58,707 bases of DNA from Clostridia bacterium (lineage in GTDB: Bacteria; Bacillota; Clostridia; Christensenellales; Aristaeellaceae), in contig JAFWZN010000070.1 of assembly GCA_017522345.1 (NCBI GenBank), positions 1-58,707 on the forward strand, written 5' to 3'. The notes beneath the pieces are model-generated. The model was given only the letters and a program-made list of their open reading frames with translations. It was not told where the DNA came from and did not search any database. Shown in pieces: positions 41,257-49,774 of this stretch. The position numbers and the translations under genes were made by a program. Positions within the stretch are counted from its first letter, which is position 1. Every line of letters starts with the position of its first letter.

Positions 41257-42388
41257 CCGCTTTAGCCTCCCCATGCGCTTTCATCGCATTCAAAAGCGCC
41301 TTGATTTCATCCGCCGCGTCGTTTCTTTCCGGCTTATCGTGAATGATCGAAGCGGCGTTTGCTACGTCCGCATCCGTGATCTCCATAAGGCTTTCTTTTG
41401 TAATTTCCTTCTCGTTTGCAAGGCGGTTTGCCTGAGAGACAAGCACCTGCTCAAAAAGATTTCGTACGCCGCGGGCGTTTCCGAAGGAAACGGAGTCGTA
41501 ATTCTCCTTTTCTATAAAGGACTTTACTTCGTCCCTTGCGTTTTCATTTAATGTGTAGCCGCCGCCCTTTACGCGCATGTCGAAAATCGCCAGCATCTCG
41601 TCTATTGTATAATCATCAAAATGAAGATATCGGTTAAAGCGGGATTCAAGGCCGGGATTCGAACGAATGAATTCGTCCATAAGTCCGTCGTAGCCTGCGA
41701 CAATTACGACAAGATCGTCCCGTCGATCCTCCATCATTTTAAGGAGCGTATCAACCGCTTCCTGGCCGAAATCGTTTCCTTCTTTTTTATAAGTAAGGGC
41801 GTAGGCCTCGTCTATAAACAGAACGCCGCCCAGCGCTTTTTCAATCGCCGCCTGCGTTTTGGAAGCCGTCTGTCCAACGTAGCCCGCCACAAGGCCGGAA
41901 CGATCCACCTCGACAAGCTGGCCCTTTGAGAGTATGCCGAGGCTTTTGTAGATTCTCGCCATCAGCCGGGCAATCATGGTTTTGCCCGTTCCCGGATTTC
42001 CCGAAAACACCATATGAAGCGACATATCTACCGTCGGAAGGCCGTGTTCTTTACGAAGCTTATGGATTTTGACCATATTGACAAGGCTTTCGACTTCCTT
42101 TTTCACGCTTTCAAGACCGATATAGGAATGAAGCTCGTTTAGAAGGTCTTCGATCTTCTCAGGCGGCGTTTCTTTATCCTCCTGATATCTTTCTTCCGTC
42201 TTTTTTGCTTCCGTGATTGTCTTTTCAGAAAGATCTTTTTCAATTTTGCTAAGCTCCCTGTCAAGGTCGTTTGTTTCTGCCTTCTCACCTCTTCCAAAAA
42301 GGTCGTCAGACAGGCGGCGCATGTTGTTTCTTGTCAGCGTCCGTATGACCTCCATTTGCTTTTCAATCATTCTGTCTTTATCTTTCAT
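41249..42388 (-). CDS. CbxX/CfxQ-type AAA+ ATPase (SpoVK-like)
   Basis: A 379-residue ATPase. A charged, coiled N-terminal region (1-85) precedes the AAA+ core: Walker A GNPGTGKT, the pore-loop segment GLVAGYVGQTA, Walker B GVLFIDEAYAL, sensor and arginine-finger region NPGLESRFNRYLHFDDY, and a C-terminal lid. It belongs to the CbxX/CfxQ family, which includes rubisco activase-like remodellers and sporulation protein SpoVK; the target here is unknown. AAAGGAG precedes ATG 42388. It is coupled to the HEPN-like/CBS gene, which is a likely substrate or partner. Confidence 0.93.
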   Translation of the reverse strand: MKDKDRMIEKQMEVIRTLTRNNMRRLSDDLFGRGEKAETNDLDRELSKIEKDLSEKTITEAKKTEERYQEDKETPPEKIEDLLNELHSYIGLESVKKEVESLVNMVKIHKLRKEHGLPTVDMSLHMVFSGNPGTGKTMIARLMARIYKSLGILSKGQLVEVDRSGLVAGYVGQTASKTQAAIEKALGGVLFIDEAYALTYKKEGNDFGQEAVDTLLKMMEDRRDDLVVIVAGYDGLMDEFIRSNPGLESRFNRYLHFDDYTIDEMLAIFDMRVKGGGYTLNENARDEVKSFIEKENYDSVSFGNARGVRNLFEQVLVSQANRLANEKEITKESLMEITDADVANAASIIHDKPERNDAADEIKALLNAMKAHGEAKADE

Positions 42389-42413
42389 ATCGAAAACTCC
42401 TTTCGATTTCTAC

Positions 42414-42442
42414 TTGCGATTTTTTCCAAAATGCGATAATAT
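42414..42442 (+). promoter_or_regulatory. Possible promoter of deoD
   Basis: TTGCGA (42414-42419) and TAATAT (42437-42442) are 17 bp apart, about 31 bases before the deoD start codon. It overlaps the divergent leader of the AAA+ gene. Confidence 0.45.
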
Positions 42443-42472
42443 GTACTAAGAATTGTATTAGGAGGAAAAAAC

Positions 42473-43180
42473 ATGAGCAATATTCCGACCCCGCATATCA
42501 CCGCAAAGCTTGGCGATTTCGCCCCCACCGTCCTTATGCCCGGCGATCCGCTTCGTTCAAAGTTTATTGCGGAAACATTCCTTGAAAACCCTGTGCTTGT
42601 CAACAATGTCCGCGGCGTTCAGGGCTACACCGGCACATACAATGGAAAAAAGGTTTCCGTCATGGCCAGCGGCATGGGCATGCCCTCTATCGGTATTTAT
42701 TCTTATGAGCTTTTCAATTACTACGGCGTTGAAAACATCATCCGCATCGGATCCGCGGGTATGATTAGCCAAAAACTTAAGGTTCGCGACATCGTTGCCG
42801 GCATGAGCGCCTACACAAACTCCTCCTTTGGAAAGCAGTTTGGTTTTGTCGGAAACCTCGCCCCCGCCTGCGATTTTGAGCTTCTTAAAAGAGCGGTTGA
42901 AGCCGGAAAGAAGATTGGACAGGAGCTCGTTTGCGGCCCCGTCTATTCCTCCGACACCTTTTACGACGAATCAGAGCCTCTCGGAAAGCTTCAGAAGCTG
43001 GGCGTACTCGCCGTTGAAATGGAAGCGGCCGCGCTTTATCTGAACGCCGCGCGCGCGGGAAAGAAAGCGCTTGCGCTTCTCACCATTTCCGACAATCCTT
43101 TTACAGGCGAAGGCCTTTCTGCCGAAGACAGACAGAACACCTTCACCCAGATGATGAAAATCGCGCTTGAAATCGCTTAA
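42473..43180 (+). CDS. deoD: Purine nucleoside phosphorylase DeoD
   Basis: A 235-residue hexameric phosphorylase for purine ribo- and deoxyribonucleosides. Motifs: TPHITAKLGDFAPTVLMPGDPLR (phosphate site) in two adjoining parts, ASGMGMPSIGIYSYEL, RIGSAGMI, and VEMEAAALY with the ribose-binding Met and Glu, then TISDNPFTGE with the catalytic Asp. Length matches the E. coli type. AGGAGG precedes ATG 42473. Its stop shares bases with the stop of the convergent MFS gene. Confidence 0.97.
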   Translation: MSNIPTPHITAKLGDFAPTVLMPGDPLRSKFIAETFLENPVLVNNVRGVQGYTGTYNGKKVSVMASGMGMPSIGIYSYELFNYYGVENIIRIGSAGMISQKLKVRDIVAGMSAYTNSSFGKQFGFVGNLAPACDFELLKRAVEAGKKIGQELVCGPVYSSDTFYDESEPLGKLQKLGVLAVEMEAAALYLNAARAGKKALALLTISDNPFTGEGLSAEDRQNTFTQMMKIALEIA

Positions 43181-44376
43181 AGCTTTTTAGCGCCTCTGAC
43201 AGAGATTAACATACACGCTGCGCCCAGTATGGATGCGAAAATCCAAACCGCGTAGACGCCCTTCCAGCTGCCCATGGTTTCACGCATAAATCCCGTGAGC
43301 GTTCCGGCTAAGGCGGATCCGACATAGATAAACGAGTCGATCAGACCTGCAACAAGCCCGACGCGCCCGGATTTATCGTATTCCATGGGCATTAATGCTG
43401 TATAGAGCGTGTTGGAGCCATAAAGAATCGCGCTCATTAAGCCAAGCATAAGGGCAAGCGCCCAAACAGGGCTTGCGCTAAAAGAATACAGCAGAATAGA
43501 CGGAATCAGGCAGAAGGCCATCATAAAACCGGCAATAGATCGAACGCGTGTGTTGAAAGCGCGAACGATCGTTGCGCCTGCCAATATTGCAAAAAGATTG
43601 ATAAGCGGAATAATCAGCGTAAACATGCCCTCTTCCATGCCCAAAATCGTCGGCCCCCACGTTATGACGCCATCCCGAAGGAAGCCGTTAGTCACGGCCG
43701 AAACGAGCACAAACAAAAGGCCCGTTGTAAATAAAAACCGAACGGACGCTTTGGGGGCGCCTGCCTTTTGAGCTTTTTCCGTGTCTTTGCTTGTTTTATT
43801 TCTGTCTGCGTTCGGGAGCAAGAAAAAAGCAATCGCTGCCGCAAACATAAGCACAAAGCAGGGAATCATAAACGCCTGTCGCCAACCGACCAGCTGCCTG
43901 ATCTTAACCGCAAGTCCCCACGCCGCCAGATGACCGCCCGCAAGCGTGAAAGACATTGTGAAGGAAGCGCGCTGTCGGCGCTTTCCAGTGAAATTCAAGG
44001 CAATCGTGCGAACGATCGGTGTCCAGAGCATTGCCTGAAACGCCCCGTTTAACGCCCAAAGAACGCAAAGCAGCGTAAAGGATTGCGCTATAGAAAAAAG
44101 AACATTGCTGAGGGCGGATCCCAGAAGGCCGGTAATAATCATCTTTTTCGGCGAAAGGCGATCCACAATGGCGCCGAACACAAATTGACCGGCTGCATAC
44201 ACGATTGCAAAAACGGTCTGAAGCGTGCCGCCGGCCGTTTCCAATACCTTCATATCTCGCATGATGCTGTCAAGCGACGCAGACAAATTCAGTCTTCCAA
44301 TATAAGCGCAAAAATACACAATAAAACACGCGCTTAAAATCTGCATCTGCATTCGGGAAAATTTTCCATCCTCCAT
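43177..44376 (-). CDS. MFS transporter, organophosphate:phosphate antiporter-like
   Basis: A 399-residue transporter with 12 predicted transmembrane segments and a cytoplasmic loop at about 193-212. The first helix segment YFCAYIGRLNLSASL and the motif A stretch GAIVDRLSPKKMII resemble the GlpT/UhpT branch of the major facilitator superfamily, although the substrate could be a sugar acid or an unrelated anion. GGGAG precedes ATG 44376. It is divergent from the OYE-SDR-FAD-nucleoside hydrolase operon across a 158-bp gap with two promoters, so it may import that operon's substrate. Confidence 0.9.
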   Translation of the reverse strand: MEDGKFSRMQMQILSACFIVYFCAYIGRLNLSASLDSIMRDMKVLETAGGTLQTVFAIVYAAGQFVFGAIVDRLSPKKMIITGLLGSALSNVLFSIAQSFTLLCVLWALNGAFQAMLWTPIVRTIALNFTGKRRQRASFTMSFTLAGGHLAAWGLAVKIRQLVGWRQAFMIPCFVLMFAAAIAFFLLPNADRNKTSKDTEKAQKAGAPKASVRFLFTTGLLFVLVSAVTNGFLRDGVITWGPTILGMEEGMFTLIIPLINLFAILAGATIVRAFNTRVRSIAGFMMAFCLIPSILLYSFSASPVWALALMLGLMSAILYGSNTLYTALMPMEYDKSGRVGLVAGLIDSFIYVGSALAGTLTGFMRETMGSWKGVYAVWIFASILGAACMLISVRGAKKL

Positions 44377-44408
44377 AGAGCCGGCACTCCCTATCGTATA
44401 TTAAGCAT

Positions 44409-44437
44409 ATTATACTTTAAAAACTCTGTTTTCGCAA
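44409..44437 (-). promoter_or_regulatory. Promoter of the MFS gene
   Basis: TTGCGA (44437-44432) and a perfect TATAAT (44414-44409) on the minus strand are 17 bp apart, 33 bases before the start codon. Confidence 0.7.
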
Positions 44438-44477
44438 TGCAAAACATGATTTACCGCGAATAAAAAATATAAACCGC

Positions 44478-44506
44478 TTGATCGAAAAAGCCTAAAATGG
44501 TATACT
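44478..44506 (+). promoter_or_regulatory. Promoter of the OYE-SDR-FAD-nucleoside hydrolase operon
   Basis: TTGATC (44478-44483) and TATACT (44501-44506) are 17 bp apart and lie 29 bases before the first start codon. The distance to the divergent MFS promoter is about 40 bp, room for a shared operator. Confidence 0.65.
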
Positions 44507-44534
44507 CTAAACAAACATTTCTGGAGTGATCGAT

Positions 44535-45839
44535 ATGAAGCACGAAACGTTTCATTATTCTTCATGGCAGGACGTTCTTTCCGCTTGCACCGATTTTGAG
44601 CCCTTTCTTCCCTTCAGCGAAAATACCGCCGCGCTTTTTTCGCCGCTGTCAATCGGAAAGCATACGTCGCACAACCGAATCGCGCTTCAGCCCATGGAGG
44701 GCACGGACGGCCTTGTGAATGGCTCGCCCGGCGAACTTACAAGGAGAAGATATCTTCGCTTTGCCGAAGGCGGAGCGGGACTGATCTGGTTTGAAGCCGT
44801 CGCCTCCGCGCCTGAGGTCCGCGCAAGCGCGCATCAGCTATGGCTTACGGATAAAAACGTAGACGAATTTAAAAGGCTTGTTGACAGCATCAAAGAGGCG
44901 GGGCTTAAAAAGAACGGGTATGCGCCCGTCATTATCATGCAGGCGACCAATTCCGGCAGATATTCAAAGCCCAACGGCTATCCCGAGCCCTTGATTGCCT
45001 ATAACAATCCTGTTTTGGAGGATACGCCGATTGATTCATCGAGAATCCTTTCGGACGATCAGCTAAAGGTTTACGAAGATAAGTTTGCCGACCTTTCAAG
45101 GCTTGCCCAAGCAGCCGGCTTTGACGGAATGGACGTAAAATGCTGCCACAGGTATCTCGCAAACGAGCTGTTTTCCGCCTATACGAGAGAAGGCATGTAC
45201 GGCGGAAGCTTTGAAAACAGAACCCGTTTCTTATTAAACGCATATGCCGCAGCCGCGTCCGAGATCAAAGATCCCGCCTTCTTTCTGACCAGCCGTATGA
45301 ACGCCTTTGACGGCTTTCCCTATCCGTGGGGCTTTGGTGTAAAGGAAGGCGACGGCATCCGTCCGCATATGGACGAGGCAATCCGGCTGATTGGAATCAT
45401 CAAGGAGAAATATCAGATTCCGCTTATCAATATCACCATCGGAAATCCTTACAAGAACCCGCACGTCAACCGCCCTTACGACAAAGGGAATTATGTCCCT
45501 GACGAGCATCCGCTCTTCGGCGAAAGCCGTATGATGAAGTGCGTCTCCGAAATTCAGCGCGCCCATCCCGATATTTCCGTGATCGGAAGCGCCTTTACCT
45601 ATTTAAGAGGTTTTGCGCCGAATCTTGCCGCCGGTATGATCGAAGGAAAGCATGCCGCGATGGCAGGCTTTGGAAGGCTCGCCTTTGCATACCCCGATTT
45701 TGTAAACGATCTTAAAAACAATGGATTTATCAATCCTAAAAAAGTCTGCATCACCTGCGGACAATGCGCTTCCCTTTTAAGAAACGGAACGCCTGCCGGA
45801 TGCGTTGTCAGACACAGAGAAATCTATAAACCGCTGTAA
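44535..45839 (+). CDS. Old yellow enzyme-like NADH:flavin oxidoreductase with C-terminal Cys cluster
   Basis: A 434-residue FMN-dependent TIM-barrel enzyme. After a 35-residue extension come NRIALQPMEGTDG, RRRYLRFAEGGAGLIWFEAV and VKCCHRYLANELFSAYTREG, the last followed by YGGSFENRTRF, matching the barrel blocks of the family; the usual AHGYL is replaced by CCHRYL. The C-terminus carries C-x2-C-x2-C-x11-C (CITCGQC...GC), near the 4Fe-4S pattern of 2,4-dienoyl-CoA reductase, and the protein ends soon after, without the FAD/NAD domains of that enzyme. Electrons may therefore pass to or from a partner protein. ATG 44535 has TGGAG upstream. First gene of a four-gene operon. Confidence 0.9.
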   Translation: MKHETFHYSSWQDVLSACTDFEPFLPFSENTAALFSPLSIGKHTSHNRIALQPMEGTDGLVNGSPGELTRRRYLRFAEGGAGLIWFEAVASAPEVRASAHQLWLTDKNVDEFKRLVDSIKEAGLKKNGYAPVIIMQATNSGRYSKPNGYPEPLIAYNNPVLEDTPIDSSRILSDDQLKVYEDKFADLSRLAQAAGFDGMDVKCCHRYLANELFSAYTREGMYGGSFENRTRFLLNAYAAAASEIKDPAFFLTSRMNAFDGFPYPWGFGVKEGDGIRPHMDEAIRLIGIIKEKYQIPLINITIGNPYKNPHVNRPYDKGNYVPDEHPLFGESRMMKCVSEIQRAHPDISVIGSAFTYLRGFAPNLAAGMIEGKHAAMAGFGRLAFAYPDFVNDLKNNGFINPKKVCITCGQCASLLRNGTPAGCVVRHREIYKPL

Positions 45840-45852
45840 GGAGTATAAGAGC

Positions 45853-46623
45853 ATGAAAAAAATTGCAGTTGTCACCGGCGGCGGGCGCGGGATCGGTCTT
45901 GGCATTTCAAAAGCGCTGGCAGAAGCGAATTACGTCGTTTGCCTCATTGGCTCAAGCGACGAAGACCGATATAGTGACGCGCTAACTCTTCTTCGCTCTT
46001 TTGGAAACGAGGTTTTTTATTTCAAAGGCTCGATTTCAGAGGCGTCAGACAGAAAGGCCTTTATCGACAGCGTAATGCAAAAATACGGGCGCATCGATCT
46101 TCTTGTCAATAATGCCGGCGTCGCGCCCAAGGTTCGGCTGGACATCCTTAAGACGACGGAAGAATCCTTCGATTATGTGGTTGGAATCAATTTGAAGGGC
46201 ACGATGTTTTTAACGCAGCTTGTCGCAAATCAAATGATCCGTCAGGAAAAAATCGAAGGCAAAAAGGGCACGATCATCAACATTTCAAGCTTCTCTTCCT
46301 CCGTATCCTCCCCTAACCGCGCTGAATACTGCGTGAGCAAGGCGGGCATTTCCATGCTCACAAAGCTTTTTGCGGATCGCCTTGCGGGCGAGAATATTTT
46401 CGTATATGAAATTCAGCCCGGAATCATTCGAACCGATATGACGAGCAAGGTCACGGAAAAATACGACCGCCTTTTACAGGGCTCCGATTTCCCCATTCAT
46501 CGCTGGGGAACGCCTGAGGATATTGCAAACGCGGTCATGGTATTTGCGGACGGAAGAATCACCTATACAACGGGACAGGTACTTCACATTGACGGCGGCT
46601 ACATGAACGTGAGGTCGATATGA
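45853..46623 (+). CDS. Short-chain dehydrogenase/reductase
   Basis: A 256-residue SDR of the classical type. The NAD(P)-binding motif is TGGGRGIGLG (residues 8-17), NNAG is present as LLVNNAGVAP, the catalytic Ser is in INISSFSSSVSS and the Tyr/Lys pair is in EYCVSKAGI; the C-terminus TTGQVLHIDGGYMNVRSI fits FabG-like reductases. It would interconvert a hydroxyl and a keto group. ATG 45853 has AAGGAG upstream; the longer frame from 45805 overlaps the preceding gene. It is 13 bp after the OYE gene and overlaps the FAD gene by 4 bp (ATGA). Confidence 0.93.
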   Translation: MKKIAVVTGGGRGIGLGISKALAEANYVVCLIGSSDEDRYSDALTLLRSFGNEVFYFKGSISEASDRKAFIDSVMQKYGRIDLLVNNAGVAPKVRLDILKTTEESFDYVVGINLKGTMFLTQLVANQMIRQEKIEGKKGTIINISSFSSSVSSPNRAEYCVSKAGISMLTKLFADRLAGENIFVYEIQPGIIRTDMTSKVTEKYDRLLQGSDFPIHRWGTPEDIANAVMVFADGRITYTTGQVLHIDGGYMNVRSI

Positions 46624-48473
46624 AAAATTGCTTTGATACGATTATCATCGGAATGGGCGCAGCCGGGCTTAAATGCGCGGACGAGCTTGCGCGAATGGGC
46701 AGGCGTGACATGGTTATACTGACCGACGACCGCCTCGACGGTACAAGCCGAAACGCCGGCAGCGATAAGCAAACCTATTACAAGCTAACCCTTTCGGGTG
46801 ATGAAGGCGACAGCGTGCGCGAAATGGCTGAAACGCTGTTTGACGGCGGCTGCGTAGACGGCCCGAACGCGCTTTCTGAAGCGGCGTTATCGGCGAAATG
46901 CTTTCTGCGGCTTTGCGATCTTGGGGTTGAATTCCCCATGAATCAGTACGGCGAATACATCGGCTATAAGACGGATCACGACCCGAGAAGGAGAGCCACC
47001 TCCGCAGGCCCATTGACGAGCAAGCGGATGACCGAAGCGCTTGAAAAAAGCGTTGAGGACCAGGGCGTCGAAATCAGAAGCGGCATGATGGCCGTTAGAA
47101 TTCTTGTCAAGGACAATACAGCAAAAGGGGTTATCTGCTTAGATACCGCGAAAAATACGCTGATACCCTATTTTTGCAATCACCTCGTATGGGCAACCGG
47201 CGGGCCATCGGACGTTTATGAGCATGTGTCCTATCCGACCAGACATCACGGCATGTCCGGCGCAATGTTTTTATCGGGCGCAGCGGGCGTAAATCTCACC
47301 GAATGGCAAAACGGCCTGGGCTCTGTCTCTCCCCGCTGGAACGTTTCCGGCACATATATGCAGGCGCTTCCCAGATTCGTCTCAACCGACAAGGACGGAA
47401 ACGACGAACGTGAATTCCTTCTTGAAGGGTTTAAAGATCTGGGCGAGATGCTTTTAAGCGTGTTTTTGAAGGGCTATCAATGGCCTTTTGACGTTCGGAA
47501 AGCGTTTAACGGTTCAAGCCGCGTGGATTTGCTTGTGCAAAAGGAAATCAGAAACGGTCGACGCGTTTTTCTGGATTTCAGAAAAAACCCCGTTTCCGAT
47601 CAGTTCAATTTTGATTGTCTTCCGAAGGAAGCCTTCTCTTATCTTGAAAATGCGGGCGCGTTTTTGGAAACGCCCATCGAGCGTCTTGCGCACATGAATC
47701 AGCCCGCAATCGATTTTTATTTAGACAACGGCGTCGACCTTCACAAAGACATGCTCGAAATCGCTCTTTGCGCGCAGCATATGAACGGCGGAGTATTGGT
47801 CGATCAGTGGTGGGAAAGCACGATAAAGAACTTGTACGTGATCGGCGAAGCAGCCGGAACGCACGGCGTGTATCGTCCGGGCGGAAGCGCGCTCAATGCA
47901 GGACAGGTCGGCGGAGCAAGAGCGGCGAGAAAAATTTCAAGATCAAAGGAATGTAAAGCAACCCAGATTGATACAAGCGATTCTCTCAATGCACTTTGGG
48001 ATCTTATAAACGCATGCCTTTCCGATTTCGATAACCTTGACGAGCGGAAAACAGAAGAAGCGCTTGAAATGAGCAGAATCGCTGCGGCAATCCGCGAAAA
48101 AACAGAGATATCCCCTTTTCTTGAACGAACCAAAGCGCTTATTGCCAGCTTTTCAAACGAAATCAAGATTAAAAGTAAAAGCCGTTTAAAAGAGCTTTTC
48201 CGTTTTTATGATACGCTTGTTTCACGCATGATGATTTTAGCCGCCATGGAAGATTACATCCGAAACGGCGGCGTCAATCGCGGAAGCGGCCTGTATACCG
48301 AAAACGGCGTTCCTGATAAAAACGCAGATGTTGATCCGGGAAAGAATAAGATTCAGATTGTATCGTTCAAAAACGGAAATATTTCAGCAGGAACGCGCGA
48401 TGTTCTTCCGATTCCTTCAGACGACGACTTTTTTGAAAATGTTTGGCGGGATTTCCGCGAAAATAAATGGTAA
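46620..48473 (+). CDS. FAD-dependent fumarate reductase/aspartate oxidase-like flavoprotein
   Basis: A 617-residue flavoprotein. The N-terminal dinucleotide-binding motif is IIIGMGAAGLKCADEL, the central capping region includes RHHGMSGAMFLSGAAGVNLTEWQ, and the FAD-binding C-terminal block is LYVIGEAAGTHGVYRPGGSALN. A helical C-terminal domain of about 150 residues resembles the SdhA/NadB C-domain. There is no signal peptide and no heme domain. The cap region diverges from true fumarate reductases, so the substrate is probably another alkene or alcohol acid. GAGG precedes ATG 46620, which overlaps the SDR stop. Third gene of the redox operon. Confidence 0.9.
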   Translation: MKNCFDTIIIGMGAAGLKCADELARMGRRDMVILTDDRLDGTSRNAGSDKQTYYKLTLSGDEGDSVREMAETLFDGGCVDGPNALSEAALSAKCFLRLCDLGVEFPMNQYGEYIGYKTDHDPRRRATSAGPLTSKRMTEALEKSVEDQGVEIRSGMMAVRILVKDNTAKGVICLDTAKNTLIPYFCNHLVWATGGPSDVYEHVSYPTRHHGMSGAMFLSGAAGVNLTEWQNGLGSVSPRWNVSGTYMQALPRFVSTDKDGNDEREFLLEGFKDLGEMLLSVFLKGYQWPFDVRKAFNGSSRVDLLVQKEIRNGRRVFLDFRKNPVSDQFNFDCLPKEAFSYLENAGAFLETPIERLAHMNQPAIDFYLDNGVDLHKDMLEIALCAQHMNGGVLVDQWWESTIKNLYVIGEAAGTHGVYRPGGSALNAGQVGGARAARKISRSKECKATQIDTSDSLNALWDLINACLSDFDNLDERKTEEALEMSRIAAAIREKTEISPFLERTKALIASFSNEIKIKSKSRLKELFRFYDTLVSRMMILAAMEDYIRNGGVNRGSGLYTENGVPDKNADVDPGKNKIQIVSFKNGNISAGTRDVLPIPSDDDFFENVWRDFRENKW

Positions 48474-48485
48474 GGAGAAAAGAAT

Positions 48486-49397
48486 ATGACAGATTTTGAA
48501 AAAAGACTGCTCCCTCCGACGGGCCCTATTGACGTTATTCTCGATACCGACGCATTCAACGAAATCGACGATCAGTTCGCCCTTTCTTACATGCTTTCGT
48601 ACAGGGAAAGACTGAACGTGAAGGCCTTGTATGCCGCGCCCTTTTTTAATCAGCACTCTACTGGTCCTGAAGACGGTATGATCAAAAGCTACAACGAGAT
48701 TCTGACGCTTCTGGATTTTGCCGGACGCTCAGATTTGAAGGAAGTCACCTTCAAGGGTTCGATCGACTACCTAAAGGATGAAAAAACGCCCCAAATCTCC
48801 GACGCCGCAAAGGATCTTTCAGCGCGTGCAATGAAATATTCCTCGGAAAACCCGCTCTACGTCGTCGCAATCGGAGCGATTACCAACGTCGCCTCCGCGA
48901 TTTTATTAAATCCTGAGATCGCAGACAAGATCGTTATCGTCTGGCTCGGCGGACATGCGCAGGAATGGCCGGACACGATGGAATTCAATATGAAGCAGGA
49001 TGTTGCCGCCGCCCGGGTGATCTTCGGCTGCGCATCTCCCGTTGTTCAGCTTCCCTGCTTTGGCATTGTAGATCATTTCTACATCTCCGAGCCCGAACTG
49101 AATTACTGGTTTATGGGTAAAAATCCCCTCGCAACCTATCTTGCGCAGGCCACAATCAACGAGGCCAACGCCTACGCAAAGGGAAAGCCCTGGACGCGCG
49201 TAATCTGGGACGTCACGGCAGTAGCATACCTTGTAAACGACAATAATCGCTTTATGGACTACAAGATTATCCCCTCGCCCATCTGCCAGTACGACCATCA
49301 TTATTCCTTCGACGTCAGACGTCACCCGATTTCCTACGTTACGAATATCAAGCGCGATTCTTTAATGAACGATTTAATCAGCCGCCTCACAAAATAA
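48486..49397 (+). CDS. Nucleoside hydrolase-like protein
   Basis: A 303-residue protein of the inosine-uridine nucleoside hydrolase superfamily. The calcium-binding N-terminal motif reads DTDAFNEIDDQFAL, with two extra residues compared with the classic DTDPGxDD spacing, a pattern seen in a subgroup of uncertain substrate. Other blocks are IGAITNVASAIL, VWLGGHAQEW, EFNMKQDVAAARVIF and the C-terminal IWDVTAVAYL with the last Asp ligand. It would cleave an N-glycosidic bond of a nucleoside or related ribosyl compound. AAGGAG precedes ATG 48486. It is the last gene of the OYE-SDR-FAD operon. Confidence 0.9.
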   Translation: MTDFEKRLLPPTGPIDVILDTDAFNEIDDQFALSYMLSYRERLNVKALYAAPFFNQHSTGPEDGMIKSYNEILTLLDFAGRSDLKEVTFKGSIDYLKDEKTPQISDAAKDLSARAMKYSSENPLYVVAIGAITNVASAILLNPEIADKIVIVWLGGHAQEWPDTMEFNMKQDVAAARVIFGCASPVVQLPCFGIVDHFYISEPELNYWFMGKNPLATYLAQATINEANAYAKGKPWTRVIWDVTAVAYLVNDNNRFMDYKIIPSPICQYDHHYSFDVRRHPISYVTNIKRDSLMNDLISRLTK

Positions 49398-49410
49398 GAA
49401 ATTCCATACA

Positions 49411-49452
49411 AAAAGAAAGCTCCTTCCAATAAACGGAAGAAGCTTCTTTTTT
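49411..49452 (+). terminator. Terminator of the nucleoside hydrolase operon
   Basis: An imperfect stem (AAAGAAAGCTCCTTCC with GGAAGAAGCTTCTTT) and a T run at 49446-49452, 14 bases after the stop. It also faces the convergent zinc-ribbon gene. Confidence 0.8.
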
Positions 49453-49466
49453 GATCTACGTTATGA

Positions 49467-49751
49467 TTACTGACGCTTGGCAGCGTAGCACTCGGAGCAA
49501 TAGATCGGGCGATCAGACTTCGGGATGAAAGGAACGCGAGTGGGCTTGCCGCACTCAGCGCATACGGTTTCGAACATTTCGCGCTCGCCGCCGTTGTTGG
49601 CGTTGCGGCTGGCCTTACGGGCATCGCGGCAGCTCTTGCAACGGGTGGGCTCGTTCTGGAAGCCCTTCTCGGCGTAGAAAGCCTGTTCGCCGGCAGTGAA
49701 TACGAACTCATTGCCACAATCTTTGCATACCAGCGTCTTGTCTTCGTACAT
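49467..49751 (-). CDS. Zinc-ribbon domain protein (zf-trcl type)
   Basis: A 94-residue protein with two zinc-binding modules. The first is LVCKDCGNEFVFTAGEQAFY followed by a second CxxC in RCKSCRDARK, the probable zinc-ribbon (zf-trcl) domain; the second is CAECGKPTRVPF with YCSECYAAKR. The linker is rich in Asn and Gly. Proteins of this type are abundant in Firmicutes and of unknown function, possibly binding RNA or ribosomes. ATG 49751 has GGGGG 9 bases upstream. It lies directly downstream of the structured RNA, which may be its leader. Confidence 0.9.
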   Translation of the reverse strand: MYEDKTLVCKDCGNEFVFTAGEQAFYAEKGFQNEPTRCKSCRDARKASRNANNGGEREMFETVCAECGKPTRVPFIPKSDRPIYCSECYAAKRQ

Positions 49752-49774
49752 TGGATAATACCCCCACATTTGTA

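Noticed and set aside
44526..44534. GTG start of the OYE-like gene
   Set aside because: The GTG overlaps the Shine-Dalgarno TGGAG; the ATG at 44535 has correct spacing.
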